This document shows positions 1 to 10,511 of a stretch of 64,000 nucleotides of DNA, piece by piece. Numbering within the stretch: position 1 is the first letter of the stretch; each line of letters opens with the position of its first letter. Source of the stretch: Erinaceus europaeus (lineage: Eukaryota > Chordata > Mammalia > Eulipotyphla > Erinaceidae); assembly GCF_950295315.1 (NCBI RefSeq), contig NC_080171.1, forward strand, positions 98,433,445-98,497,444, in the 5' to 3' direction. Below the pieces are notes generated by a model. The model did no database searches. It had not been told where the DNA came from and saw only the letters and a list, made by a program, of their open reading frames with translations. The position numbers were made by a program, and so were the translations under genes.

Positions 1-1074
1 ACATAGCGCCTCCCCTCCCCCCATGAAAAGCCAAAATGGAAATGATTGATGGCCACTCTTTGGAACACATGAAATATGTGTGCCATTGGTTTTAAGAATT
101 ATGTTTAGAAAATATCTAGACATTTTAAAATATAGAAAGCCTGCTCAGATAATGAGAGTAGAAATGGATGTTATCGTATTAGAAGGGGATTTAGCAGTTC
201 CACAGATCAGCCTCTTACCCAACACCTCCTTAGTTCGCCAACAAGCAACCATGTACCTGGATGCTGTCAACCAACTCTGCTGGTCCCCCTCAGAGCCTGC
301 CCCATCTCTGCAGCCCCTGTCCCTGGGATAACTCTGGGGAGGTGTACTGACATATAAGTTACCTTTCAAGTCTTCCTTTATCGGGGCCAAACCTGCCATC
401 TAGCTGTGCTTCCCATGTATGGACCATAGTAAGGGTGCCCCCCACCAGGGTATGGGGTGCTGGGAAGCTGGTGAAGAACATTAATGGTCAGGAAATGCCT
501 TTCTGGACCATCAGATGGTGGCTTCCCTCCTTTCCTCATGTGTTCTGGCTTCAGGCTCCTTGTCATCCTGGGCCTGCTGGTGGCCACTCAGGATGAGTCT
601 CTGAGAATGTGACCTTGACACTGACCTCCACACTCTAGCTCCAAGAGGATGGGCAACTATCACACTGGCACCAGGACTGTAGCACCGCAACTCGCTACAG
701 CCTCCCTCCACACCTTTTAAACTAGATAAATCACATTATGGCTCATTCAAAAACACCAAGTCTTTTTTCATACCTTCTAGTATTCCACATTAAAAAAAAA
801 AAAAAAGAAATTCCATCTAATATAGTTGGTTTGGGCACCTAAAATACAGGACTTAACACTGACCTTTAGTAAACTCCATTCATTAAATGTGGCCTGTGAT
901 CCCAACCTTTTTGTGTCTTTGTTTTATCTGTTACCTAGCTTATAGACTGCCCTTTCCAAGCTTCCAGCCATGTGCTAGAGAAGCATACTGTGCATATCTG
1001 ATTGGAGTATTAATTTTAACTCCCTGTGTACCCTCCTGAGACATCACTCAAGGTCAACACCAATGTATCAGCCA
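1..1074. other. MVB12B intron, unique sequence
   Basis: No exon, RNA gene or recent mobile element is recognisable. The only landmark is an A-tract near 793-806. The short reading frames here have no recognisable product. Confidence 0.5.
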
Positions 1075-1408
1075 CCTTCTTGAGCTTCTTTTTTTTTCTT
1101 TTTTTAATTTTTTTTATATTTATTTTCCCTTTTGTTGCCCTTGTTTTTTTATTGTTGTTGTAGTTATTATTGTTGTTTGTTGTTGATGTTGTCATTGTTA
1201 GATAGAACAAGATAAATGGAGAGAGGAGGGGAAGACCGAGAGGAGGAGAGAAAGACACCTGCAGACCTGCTTTACTGCCTGTGAAGAGACTCCCCTTGTA
1301 GGTGGGGAGCCAGGGGCTCGAACCAGGATCCTTACTTGGGTCCTTGCACTTTGTGCCATGTGCTCTTAACCTACTGCACTACCGCCTGACTCCCCTTCTT
1401 GAGCTTCT
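1075..1408 (-). mobile_element. ERI-type tRNA-derived SINE with 15-bp target duplication
   Basis: The insert reads in reverse from an A/T-rich tail (TTATTTTCCCTTTTGTTGCCC) to a head ending CTACCGCCTGACTCCC. The 15-base target-site duplication CCTTCTTGAGCTTCT is perfect at 1075-1089 and 1394-1408. It landed just 3' of the Tigger1 transposase relic, so it is younger than that element. Confidence 0.9.
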
Positions 1409-1409
1409 A

Positions 1410-3090
1410 ATCCATTCAGTCATGGATTCTCTTACCTTGATTGTCCAGCCAGATGTGTCTGTCTTGTCCAGATGAGGAACACGCAAAAATCTGGTCTGAT
1501 GCATTGCTGAAACCAACCATACTCTGATACACTGATGGCTGTTGCTGATTAGGGAAGTATTTGCTGAAGGCTGCCATGGCTGTGGCAGTGACTTAGAGCA
1601 TGACAGCACTGAAATTTGCCACATCATTTGTCTCTTCTTTGCATGAAAGACTTCTCAGAAGTGTGGTATGCTGTTTGGTAGCATGTTATCAACAAGAAAA
1701 CTTCCTTCCACATGGGAGTCAGTCCTCTCCAGCCCTGCTGCTTCTTTCTCAATGAGGCTGATATAATGTCCTAAATCCTTGATTGTCATGTCAGTCACGT
1801 TCACAGCATCTCCACCTAGAGTAGATTCCATCTTAAGAAACCACTTTCCTCATCCATAAGAAGCAACTCTCCTTACCCACTACATTTTGACTATGTGGTT
1901 AAAGCAGCTTGGTCACATCTTCTGAGTTTTGTTGTTTCCACCACCTCCACAGTTATTTCCTCAGTCAAAAATCTTGACCCCCTCAAACTCATGCTGGAGG
2001 GTTGGAATCACTTCTGTCAAAAATCCTATTATTCTTGGTATCCTGATTTCCTCCCACAAATCACCAGTGTTTTTAATAGCATCTAGAGCGATGAATTCTT
2101 TCCAGATTTCTTTGTTTCCTTTGCTCAGACCACTCAGAGAAATCAGTGTCTGTAACACCTATATCCTTACAAATATATATCTTAAATGATAAGACTTGAA
2201 AGCCCAAATTCCCCCTTGATCCATGGGTTACAGAATGGATGTTATGTGAGCAGGCAGAAACACCATCAATCTCCTTATACATCCCCACCAGAGTTCTTGG
2301 GTGACCAAGTGAACAGTAATATTTTGAAAGGATAATTTTTTTCTGAGCAATAGGTCTCAACAGTGGGCTTAAGTATGTTTCAGTAAACAGATGTGCTATT
2401 ATCCAGGCTTGTTATTCCATTTATAGACCACAGGCACAGTAGATGTAGCATAATTCTTAAGAACCCTGTGATTCTCAGAATAGCAGTAAATGTTGACTTC
2501 AAGTCACTAGATGAGCCACTAACAAGAGAGTCAGCATGTCCTTTGAAGCTTTGAAGCCAGGCATTGACTTCTCTCTGGCTATGAAAGTCCTGCATGGTAT
2601 CTTCTTCCAGTGAGGGCTGTTTTATCTGCATGGGAAATCTGGTGTTTAGAGTAGCCACCAAACCAACTTCTATAAAGTTCTGCAGATTCTACATTAATAT
2701 TTGCTGTTTCACTTGGTACTTTCATGTCATGGTGAAAGCTTTTCATCTTAAACTGCATAAACCAAACTTGGTTAGCTCCAGGGTTTTTCTTCTGCAGCTT
2801 CCTTTCTCAGGCTTCTAGAAATTAAGAGTGTTCAGGCCATGTTCTGGATGGACCAGGTTTTGGCTTAAGGGAATGGTGTGGTTGGTAGACTCTTCTATCC
2901 AGAGCACAAAACCTTTCTTCCTATCATAAGTAGAACTGTTTCACTGTCTTAGTACTCACGTGTTCACTGGGGGAGTAGTGTTATATCCTCATAGAATCTC
3001 TCCTTTGCCTTCATGGTTTGACTGTTTGGCATAAGAGTGCTAGTTTTGGCCCATCTTGGCTTTTTACACGTCTTCCTCATTAAGCTTTTG
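1410..3090 (-). pseudogene. Tigger1 (pogo/Tc1-mariner) transposase relic
   Basis: Read on the minus strand, this interval preserves scattered but collinear pieces of the Tigger1/TIGD1-like transposase. An N-proximal stretch resembling the NIPLSQSL region lies near 2880. A KKMPSRTFIARE-like segment lies near 2600, an ILSKYYCSLGHPRTLVGMYKEI segment near 2290-2340 (from the DDE catalytic domain), an IALDAIKN and VIPTLQHEFEG stretch near 2000-2090, and the LPQPPQPSATTTLIS-like C-terminus near 1570. The order is that of the intact family. Multiple stops and frame changes separate the pieces, so it is dead. These cut-and-paste elements stopped moving early in placental evolution. Terminal-repeat-like sequence (CTGCAAAGCACAGTAAAGTGAGG) lies at 3607-3630, so the full element may reach about 3635. 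The left terminus was not found. Confidence 0.8.
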
Positions 3091-3319
3091 ATTTACAGTG
3101 AGAAACATGAGGCTCTTCCTCTCATAACTGACTGACTTCTGACATTGTTATGTCTCTGAAAATAGGGAGCCAGAGGTTGGGGGGAGGGGTGCTTGGTAGG
3201 ACAATCAGAACACATATTTTCAGTTACAGTTGCCATTTTAAATGGGCTTGACTCATATTGCCCCAACACCATGACAATATTAACACTAAAAATCACTGTT
3301 ATAAAGTTTGAAGTACTAT

Positions 3320-3480
3320 GAAGGGGTGTTGGAGTCCTGGTATGTGATGGTGGAGGAGGACCTAGGTTGGGGAAGCTAATGTCTTCCAGACATCTAGATG
3401 TCTATCATGGAGAGATAAAGGGCTATACTTATGTCAACATCTACTGTAAGTTGTTAAACCCTCCCCCAATTAAGTAATAT
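3320..3480 (+). mobile_element. L1 3'-end-like fragment (weak)
   Basis: The segment with GAGGAGGACCTAG and a terminal run resembling TGTAAGTTGTTAAACCCTCCCCCAATTAAG is similar to the L1 3' end seen more clearly at 63.82-63.95 kb. It is short and diverged, and it lies inside or beside the Tigger1 remnant. Confidence 0.35.
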
Positions 3481-3647
3481 TTTAAAAGTTTGAAGTATTA
3501 TAAGACTTTCCAAACTAGGACCCAGAGACACAAAGCATGCTAGTACATGCTGTTGGGAAGGTGACACCAGGGTTGTCACAAACTTCCAGGTTATAAAAAT
3601 ACAGTGTCTGCAAAGCACAGTAAAGTGAGGTGTCCTCACATCTCCTT

Positions 3648-4090
3648 TGTACTCAGTGGGTACCGGGCTAGCTTCGCGGGTGGGAGAGAGAGACGACCAG
3701 AGACTCACGGCTGAGCTGGAAAGCAGTATCTCTTTATTCATATGGAACACAGTGCAATCTAAGATAAGCTATCTCTAATCACAATCCTGTCCTTATATAT
3801 ACTCACCAAGTAGGGTGGAAACAGGATGTGACATAGAGAGGATGGAGCAGAAAAAAGACTGGTGAAAATCAGGGTGTGACAAGGAAAGGGGGCGGAGCAA
3901 AAAGACACCGTGAACCAATGGAGATTAAACCAATGCCCTGGAGGCAGGGTGGTGCTTAGTCAACAGTGGTTATGTAAATAGAATACAGTGTTAAGCAGGG
4001 GGGATTAAACCAATGAAACAGAAGGGGTTTTAGAAGCAGAATTAGAAGCATACCAACAAGTGGGGTCCCATAGGGATGTCACTTCCCGCA
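3648..4090 (-). mobile_element. Endogenous retrovirus LTR, probably solo
   Basis: On the minus strand the block begins TGCGGGAAGTGACATCCC, has a TATA box (TATATAAGG, 3791-3800), an AATAAA about 55 bases further (3733-3738) and ends around GGTACCCACTGAGTACA. That is the U3-R-U5 order of a retroviral LTR of about 440 bp with TG...CA ends. Repeated CCAATGG/ATTAAACCAAT boxes sit in U3. No gag, pol or env sequence adjoins it, so it is a solo LTR. TCACAT occurs at 4091-4096 and again at 3636-3641, six bases outside the apparent left end, which may be a target duplication with an imprecise border. The class (beta-like versus gamma-like) is undetermined. Confidence 0.7.
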
Positions 4091-4094
4091 TCAC

Positions 4095-4170
4095 ATGGAA
4101 GCACCACAGACGGCACCAGGGGCAAGTTCCACAGGTGGTAGAGTGATACTGTGGTGCCTCTGCACATCTC

Positions 4171-4239
<69 letters not shown>

Positions 4240-4345
4240 TCACACCTATCTGAAATAAAAAGAATGAAATGAAGTAAAGAGCCAGCACTGGGATTGTGCA
4301 TATGCAAGGCCCTGGGGCAAATAAAATAAAATAAATGCTAAAGGC
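4095..4345 (+). mobile_element. Old ERI-related SINE with embedded (TC)n(AC)n
   Basis: A degraded SINE middle (GGGGCAAGTTCCACAGGTGGT...TGCTCTGCACATCTC type) runs into the CT/AC tract at 4166-4238 and ends in ATCTGAAATAAAAAG. The head is missing. It directly abuts the LTR. Confidence 0.5.
4166..4238. repeat. Compound (TC)n(AC)n microsatellite
   Basis: About 22 bases of TC dinucleotides are followed by about 50 bases of AC with two interruptions. The reverse-strand frame of 211 residues that crosses it is an artefact of the repeat. Confidence 0.95.
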
Positions 4346-6144
4346 ATAATGTCTCCTGAAGGACCAGTCAGAGGTCTCAGCTTGGGGAGCTGGGGAGCTG
4401 TGCTCACTGAGAACTACCCACTGGGCTTCAAACACAGGGTCCTGGGGCACAGGGGCGTCCTTTCCCAGTCCTTTCACTCTGCATCTGTCCAGATGAGCAC
4501 ACACAGAAGCTCTAGAGTGCGTGACCATGTGGTGCTGTGCAAAAGATTGTTTGGGGCTCTTCCCCTCCCTCTTTCTTTTGAGAGATATCCCACTTCTCCC
4601 AGTATCTCCTGGGACAGCCCAGGCAGGGGCCCTGTAATGGGAGAAGGCCTCTGACCACACCTCTTTCTGAGCCTGGTAGCTGTAACTTGCAAAGAAAAGA
4701 GGTGGTTTGGTTTCCAGTGCATCCACTGGGGCAGGCTGTGCTATTTCCCTTTCTTCACACAGCAGAGAAGGTTTACAGTTTTCCTTTCCTGGAGCAAATT
4801 ATGACCATCACTCAAAATGAGCCAGTAGGCTCATCTCACTGATCAGAGAGGATCTGTCCCAGGTCTCTTTTTCTTCCTCTCATTTCTTTTTCTCCTGATT
4901 TTCTGTCTTTCTGCTTCTGCTATACTTTCTTGTGTGACAGGAGAAAAGTGTCCACAATTTACATGCCAAGTAAGTCTCCACTTTAGATGTGTGGGGGGGG
5001 TGGAGGGGACATCATTTTCCAGGGATCCCATTAACCAGGCTTCTTTTATTCTGTCACTCAGTTTCTTCACATATGACCAAAAAGCTGGTTTACATGGGTG
5101 AAGTCCCCATGCCAACTGCTGAGCTGTGGTTCCTGGCACAAATGGCATAGGCCATCTAGTCAGGGTTGGCAACTACTTGTCCTCACTCTGCTCCGACCTG
5201 CCAGCAAAGCCCCCTCCCCTCCCCCCTGGGCCCCAGCTGCTGAGCCATGTGGCCTATTTGATGTATCGTTTCTGCTGTGACATCAGAATCCTCCTGAAGA
5301 AACTTGTCCTGGGGAAGGATGTGCTAGCAAAGGCAATTCTAGGCCACACCACAATTGTATCCATGTGCCTTGATGATGATGACCTGGGGGCAGTGGGTCA
5401 CCAATGGCTGTGGAGAAAGAACTGCACTCCTAGTCCCCCAGGTGTTCTCATTTGTTGGGAACCCATCCCTACCTGTCTCTGTGTCCTGTGATATCAGGCA
5501 GACCAGTGGCTCTCAAATCAAGCCAGGAAACTCTGGACTAAATAACCAAAAATAAGTAGCCTGGACTCCCTCTGAGCACCTGCCAGGCACATACACTCAT
5601 TCACATCATCCCTGTCATGCTCCTTTTAAACCTGACTTTGAAGCTCACCAAAGCCAAGGCCAGGACTCAAACCTCCAAATCATTACTACCTCCAGCCCAA
5701 GCCCTCTTCCCTGAGCTGACAGCTTGGGGTGTGATCTGAGACTCTGCTGAGAGAATGCCTAATAAACATACCCCATCCCCACCCCACCCCTAGCCCTGAG
5801 CTCAGCTTGGTTCTGCTAACCCCTTCCTCCAACATCCTCTCCTTCCATCAGCAGCTCTCAACATCCTGCCTCAGTGGATCTGGCCACTCACAAATCAGAG
5901 GTCAGACTCCTAGGGTGGACTCAGGCCTCTCCATCTATCTGCATGGCTACCCACTGTCCAGGAGGCAGTCAGACATCTGTCTCCCTTAGATGTGTGCATC
6001 AGGGGTGGCACCTGCCCCACCCACCCATGAAGCTCCATTCACCCTCACACATGCCCACTGATCAGCTTGTCCTTTTCATACTCACATTTCAAGTTACTGC
6101 ACAACAATGGTATCTATAATGCCATACTCTCTCTTCTTTTGCAG
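4346..6144. other. MVB12B intron, no gene or clear repeat
   Basis: This is moderately GC-rich unique sequence. A weak MIR-like patch may lie at about 5570-5690 (CACCTGCCAGGCAC onward). Nothing else was recognised. Confidence 0.45.
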
Positions 6145-6200
6145 CCATGGATGGTGTACCTTTCATGATTTCAGAGAAGTTTTCCTGTGTTCCAGAAAGT
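6145..6200 (+). CDS. MVB12B: MVB12B exon, start of UMA domain (antepenultimate exon)
   Basis: MVB12B is a subunit of the ESCRT-I complex (with TSG101, VPS28 and a VPS37), which sorts ubiquitinated membrane cargo into endosomal vesicles. This 56-nt exon follows a pyrimidine-rich tract and a TTTTGCAG acceptor and ends at AGT|GTAAGT, a strong donor. Its first two bases (CC) complete a codon split with an upstream exon outside or unseen in the window. It then encodes MDGVPFMISEKFSCVPES, which opens the UMA domain (UBAP1-MVB12-associated), the part of MVB12 proteins that docks onto the ESCRT-I core. From memory the human protein has 319 residues with the UMA near 254-303, and the 66 residues decoded in this window would be exactly the last 66. 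The ATG in a good Kozak setting (GCAGCCATGG) is probably an internal methionine. The identification rests on recognising the C-terminal sequence and on three in-frame exons. The paralogue MVB12A is less likely. Confidence 0.85.
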
Positions 6201-6213
6201 GTAAGTCTTTAAA

Positions 6214-6412
6214 TATGTTTTTTTTTACTTTAATAAGAGAGATACAAAGAAAAAAATAGATATGGAGAGAGACCAGAGCACTGCTCAGCTCTGGTTCATG
6301 GTGATGTGTGTGTGTTGGGGGGGGGGGGGGGGGAATTGGACCTGGAACCTCATTGCCTCAGGCATAAAAGTCTTTTTGCATAGACATTATGCTGTCTTCT
6401 CATCCCAGAAAT
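6214..6412 (-). mobile_element. ERI-2-type SINE fragment with poly(G) run
   Basis: The reverse-oriented SINE carries the signature CCAGAGCACTGCTCAGCTCTGG ... GGACCTGGAACCTCA ... CAGGCATAAAAGTC, ending near CTTCTCATCCC. A 17-base poly(G) run (6318-6334) interrupts it. It begins only about 15 bases after the MVB12B donor at 6200, so it lies very close to the exon. Confidence 0.75.
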
Positions 6413-7236
6413 TGTAAGTCCTATGCATGAGCACCCACACCTTCTGCCACCCCCACTCCACTCCCCAGCTTCTCAGCCTTGTTTCTGTAGCATGAGGCAC
6501 CCTGATGTCCTCACATCCCCTAGCCCCACACCATATTGAATCCTGCCCATGATCCTGCACCTCAGCCCTGCAAAAGACTACAGGCTTCTCTGGATCCAGG
6601 AGTGAATGGGTGGTGTCCTCTTCTGGTCCCTTCAACTGGTTCTGATTGTAGAGGCATCAGTAGTTGACCTTTCATAAATGATGGTCAACTGAGCCATACT
6701 TCCTGGTTGTGAACATTCTTCCAAATTCACCTTCGCAAAGCTTGTCCTTCTGTGATGACAATGGCCTACTGAAAGGAGGCTGCCTCCATTTCCTATTGCA
6801 GCTGCTGCCTTCTGTGATACTGTTCTCTGCCATTACTTGGAGACTTCCAAAAGGCAGGGCTGGCCCAGCTAGTGCACAGCACCCCCAGGCAGCAAGCCTC
6901 ATGCCTCCCTGCAGGCAGCATTCACTGCACTATATGTGTGAGTGAACCCAGGAGGCTAAGGCCAAGTCACAGATGTCTCTAGTACCTGGGGTCCTGCATG
7001 GGCCCAAAGGCTGGAACCCAGACCATGAGGCCTGTGGGAATCTGCCCCACTCCCAGCCCTTCAGATGTTGCCTGTCCCTGAGGATGGTCAACTCCCAGTC
7101 CTCAGCTCTGCAGGACCAGAGCATGCTCACTTAATAAATTTATTGTTGGGGATTTGTATTTTTATTTTGTTATCCTTTCTGTAGAAGTTTGCTTTGAGAA
7201 GCTAATAAATATGAAGGCCCCCACTTGGACACTAGC

Positions 7237-7240
7237 TAAA

Positions 7241-7280
<40 letters not shown>

Positions 7281-7560
7281 GGAAAGGGGAAGGAAAGAAG
7301 GAAGGAAAGAAAGAGAGAAAGAAAGAAAGAGAGAGGAAGGAAGAAAGAAAGAAAGAGAAAGAAAGGGGAAGGAAATGAAAGAAGGAAGGAAAGAAAGAAG
7401 AAAGAAAAAAGGATGGAAGGAAGGAAAGAAAGGGAGAGAGAAAGGAAGAAAGAAAGAGAAAGGGAAAGGAAAGGAAAGAAGGAAGGAAGAAAAGAATGAA
7501 GGGAAGAAAGAAAGGAAGGAAGGAAGGAAGGAAAGAAGGAAAGAAAGAAAAAGAAAAAAA
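7237..7560 (+). repeat. 320-bp polypurine (GAAA/GGAA)n tract
   Basis: This is a nearly uninterrupted purine strand built from GAAA, GGAA and GAGA units with very few pyrimidines. The long basic or Phe/Ser-rich frames across it on both strands are compositional artefacts. It lies about 130 bases upstream of the CpG-island shoulder in the MVB12B intron. Confidence 0.95.
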
Positions 7561-7689
7561 TCTCTTCACTGCTTTTCCTGGATCCAGCTTAAAACCACCC
7601 GGCTTGCGATTTGACCTGCTCTGTAGTTTCCATTTTCATGAAATATAATAGGCCTCCTCTGAACCCTTCTGGTAAGCAGCTTAATCTTG

Positions 7690-8420
7690 AAAAATGCTCG
7701 TGGCGTGACACGCGGAGCATGAGTAACTTCTGCAAGTCCGCCGGGCTGCGTTGCCATGGAGACCCTGGCGCCTCTCCTGCCTCTCCCTGGGAGCGGCTGT
7801 TCTGTCCTGCGCCGGCTCCAGGCGGGAAAGTTTAGCGGGGCAGTTAGAGCCTAATGATACAACAGCTGGACCTCTGCTGGAGCCCCCGCGCCCCAGCCAC
7901 ACTGCTGGCAGCGGCGAGAGCTGGCAGGCCCGGCGGCCCCGGGAGCGAGCTGGCCAGCCCGTGGCCGCGGCCAAACACCGGCCTCGCGCAGAGCGAGCTC
8001 AGCCCTTGCTGCCGACTCAGCAAGGGAAGCGCCGGCGGCCGGGGACTCGGGCCAAGCCCAGCGCCAAGCCCAGCGCCAAGCCCAGAGCCCCGCGCTCCCT
8101 CGTTCCCTCCCTCCCGCAGCCCAGCCCGGCCCGCAGACTCCGCCCACGCTGCTGCGGAGCGGCGGAGGAAATGAAGTGATTTCACCCGCCGCTGCATCGG
8201 GAGGAGGCGCGGAATCCGGTTTGGAATCCGGGCCAGTAGATTCCCGAGCCCGAGGGCCTCGCAGGAAATCCCTGCCCTCCTCTGGGCGCCAGTTCCCAGC
8301 CCTGAAGACAAGCTCAGGTTTCACCTGTTCATCCCGCTCCTGTGCACAGAGGGGACTGGGGACCAGCGCCCCCTGCCCAGCGCGATGCAACCCAGGCTCC
8401 TCTGGGCCTCCAGTTGACTG
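7690..8420. promoter_or_regulatory. Intragenic CpG island, candidate promoter
   Basis: About 700 bases of very GC-rich sequence have frequent CpG (GCGGAGCGGCGGAGG, CCCGGCGGCCCCGGGAGCG and similar), in sharp contrast to the intron around it. It holds a small tandem array GCGCCAAGCCCA x3 near 8051-8086. The frames inside it on both strands have no recognisable domains. It lies between two MVB12B exons and about 660 bases before the exon that begins with ATG at 9083, so it could start a short MVB12B transcript or an unannotated non-coding RNA. Promoter activity is inferred from composition only. Confidence 0.6.
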
Positions 8421-9082
8421 TTGTCAAGTGTAACTGATTTTCTTGTTGTTCCATGATGCTGACTGTTGAAAAGCCAGCGTTTTAAAAGAAGGGACCCCTT
8501 CTTTATCTTTATAAAATAGGAGAAAGACCCACTCATTTTTCACCACCACTGCTTTTTCAAAGTGTCATTGGTGGGCAGCTCTGTCATTCACCTTGCACTT
8601 TCCAAGGCCTGGAAATCCTCCCCACCTCCTTCCCCTGCTCAAGAGGACCCGCCTCCTGTAATCCCATAGGCCAGTGGCCACTGTAGAGAAGCAGCAGTTA
8701 AGAGGGGCCCCTCTGATGATATTTGGGCACCTCTGTCCCCACATCTGCAGAAAGAGACTAGGGAGGCTTCTCCCCTGGTCAGGGAGAGGGGGCTGCCATG
8801 GGTGGCAATCACTGCCCTTCAGGAGGACTGTAGCCCTCCATGGTGATTAAGCTGTCCCCACCAGAAAGGGCCCAGCCTGTGGATGACCAGACTTCCTAGA
8901 ATTAGGTTCATTACTTGTCCACTTGTCCCTGCCCATGGGTCCCATGGAAAGGGTCAATAAAGCATGAGATGGCATAGGGCAGGGTGAGGTTTTACAATGG
9001 TGCACACAAGCAAATGAGAAGAGACTTTTTTTTTTTTGTAGTTGTTAGTCTTTTCTAAGGATGACTTGATCTGTATTTGCAG
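8421..9082. other. Intron between CpG island and exon, unique
   Basis: No repeat was recognised except a T-run at about 9027-9037. If a transcript starts in the CpG island, its first intron would be here. I did not find a single compelling donor. Confidence 0.4.
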
Positions 9083-9142
9083 ATGCAGCCCTTTGATCTC
9101 TTAGGAATCACCATCAAATCTCTGGCAGAAATTGAAAAAGAG
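9083..9142 (+). CDS. MVB12B: MVB12B exon, core of UMA domain (penultimate exon)
   Basis: This is a 60-nt phase 0-0 exon between a TTTGCAG acceptor and an AG|GTAAGC donor. It encodes 20 residues beginning MQPFDLLGITIK and ending AEIEKE, the central helix-forming part of the UMA domain, in frame with the exons at 6145 and 25522. Because both borders are in phase 0, skipping it would remove 20 residues without a frameshift and probably disable ESCRT-I assembly. Its first codon is an ATG directly at the acceptor. A transcript starting in the CpG island upstream (7.7-8.4 kb) could use it as a start codon and make a 48-residue UMA-tail peptide, but that is only inference. The flanking introns are about 2.9 kb and 16.4 kb here. 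Confidence 0.87.
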
Positions 9143-9149
9143 GTAAGCA

Positions 9150-9801
9150 GGCTGCCCAGAATCAGGCAAGCAGTTGCCAAGAACACCCCCTCACTCACTC
9201 ACACTCTACCCATCTCACCCCAGGTCTCTTGAACCTGCTGGGACTCCAAGAAGAAGAAAGAGCTATGTGAAGGGTGGCATTCTGAGAAAAAAACACTTTC
9301 ATTTCATGCAGATTTACTTCTTAGGAAAAGAAACTCACTTTGAATGTGCTTGTTGCTTGGTCCAATGTAGCCAGCATCTCCTTGACATCTCCAAGTCAGG
9401 AAGTGTCAGGTGACAGAGTGAACAGAGTGAACAGAGTCTTCGAGTCTGCTTCCTTTTATGAGACTGTCTCAGCTTTAAGAGGGGAAGGGAGTAGGGTGTG
9501 GGCACCGAGTTGACCTTCTTCCTTCTTCTGTTTTATTATTTGCCACCAGTAGAAGCTTGGGGAAATGTCTGAGTCCCTTTGTGATTTAGAGGAGGGATCA
9601 GACTACATTCCATTGTGCTTGAAAAGCCAAACCCCATTTGGAAGTCTGCTTCAAAATAGTTTGGATGTTTTCCAAATAAAAAAAAAAAAAATGAAATCCA
9701 GGATTAGAGTGCTTGTGACAACTCTGGAGAAAGAGTGGAGATAATGGAATCAAACTGGAGGTCAGATGTGCCAGTGTTTTCCCTGTTTTCCTAAGGCTGC
9801 A

Positions 9802-9857
<56 letters not shown>

Positions 9858-10510
9858 TTCTTTTATGTACAGAAGGTTGTTAAGCACATGTTTGCAGCCA
9901 GCTCTCCTCTGAGAGGAACATTTGTCTCAAAGATGGAAATGGTAGAACCATTTCAATATTCTCAGTTCCTTTGGGTTTTCGCTTGTATACCCAGCTAGCA
10001 GAAGCAGGTTGCATTATTGAAAGATGGCTGAAATCAAGGAAAATTGAATCAATGTAGTACAACAAATTTCAAAACCTGTCATAGCAAAAACAAGACAGAA
10101 AGTCCCCCCTTTGTCTTTGATTTTCAGTAAATCATAAAAGACCAACCGGATTGTCATCTACCATTTGGGGGGAGGGGGGGATAAGCCTAGCAAAAAGAGT
10201 AGCTGGCTACTGCATTAGAAATATATATAAGCACATAGAATTCCATGTGGGCCCTTCTTAAAAGCAAGGTGGACAGGGGGCATCCCTGGGGCCCTGACCA
10301 TACCCTGCCTCTGCAAGAAGCTTCGTGAGTATGGGGGGGGGAACCCGTGGGCAACTGCTCTGGCTGGGCCTGTGACCCATTTAGAATGGACAGAGGCTGC
10401 ACAGATAAAAATTGAATCCCATTCCACTGTTGGCTGGGGCCAAATCTTGTCTGTCCCCTTTCTGTTTTAAGCTGGGATCAAACAGAACCTCTCCTCTAGG
10501 GTTGTTGCTG
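9150..10510. other. Last MVB12B intron, 5' part
   Basis: Apart from the GT microsatellite this is unique sequence. It includes an A-run at 9678-9692 and a G-rich run at 10168-10181. No exon was recognised. Confidence 0.4.
9805..9856 (+). repeat. (GT)26 microsatellite
   Basis: Uninterrupted GT dinucleotides in the last MVB12B intron. Confidence 0.97.
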
Positions 10511-10511
10511 T

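Noticed and set aside
4091..4726. 211-residue open frame on the minus strand
   Set aside because: About 50 residues come from the (AC)n(TC)n tract and part from a SINE. No family resemblance and no splice or promoter context.
6147..6149. ATG in a strong Kozak context as the gene's start codon
   Set aside because: The exon has an acceptor just upstream and its first two bases complete a split codon. In the known protein this methionine is internal (start of UMA domain).
7162..7614. Phe/Ser- and Lys/Glu-rich frames
   Set aside because: Direct translation of the purine tract.
7751..8390. Overlapping long frames on both strands in the CpG island
   Set aside because: Stop codons are rare in GC-rich DNA. 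Ala/Pro/Arg/Gly-rich text with no domain, and both strands are equally open.
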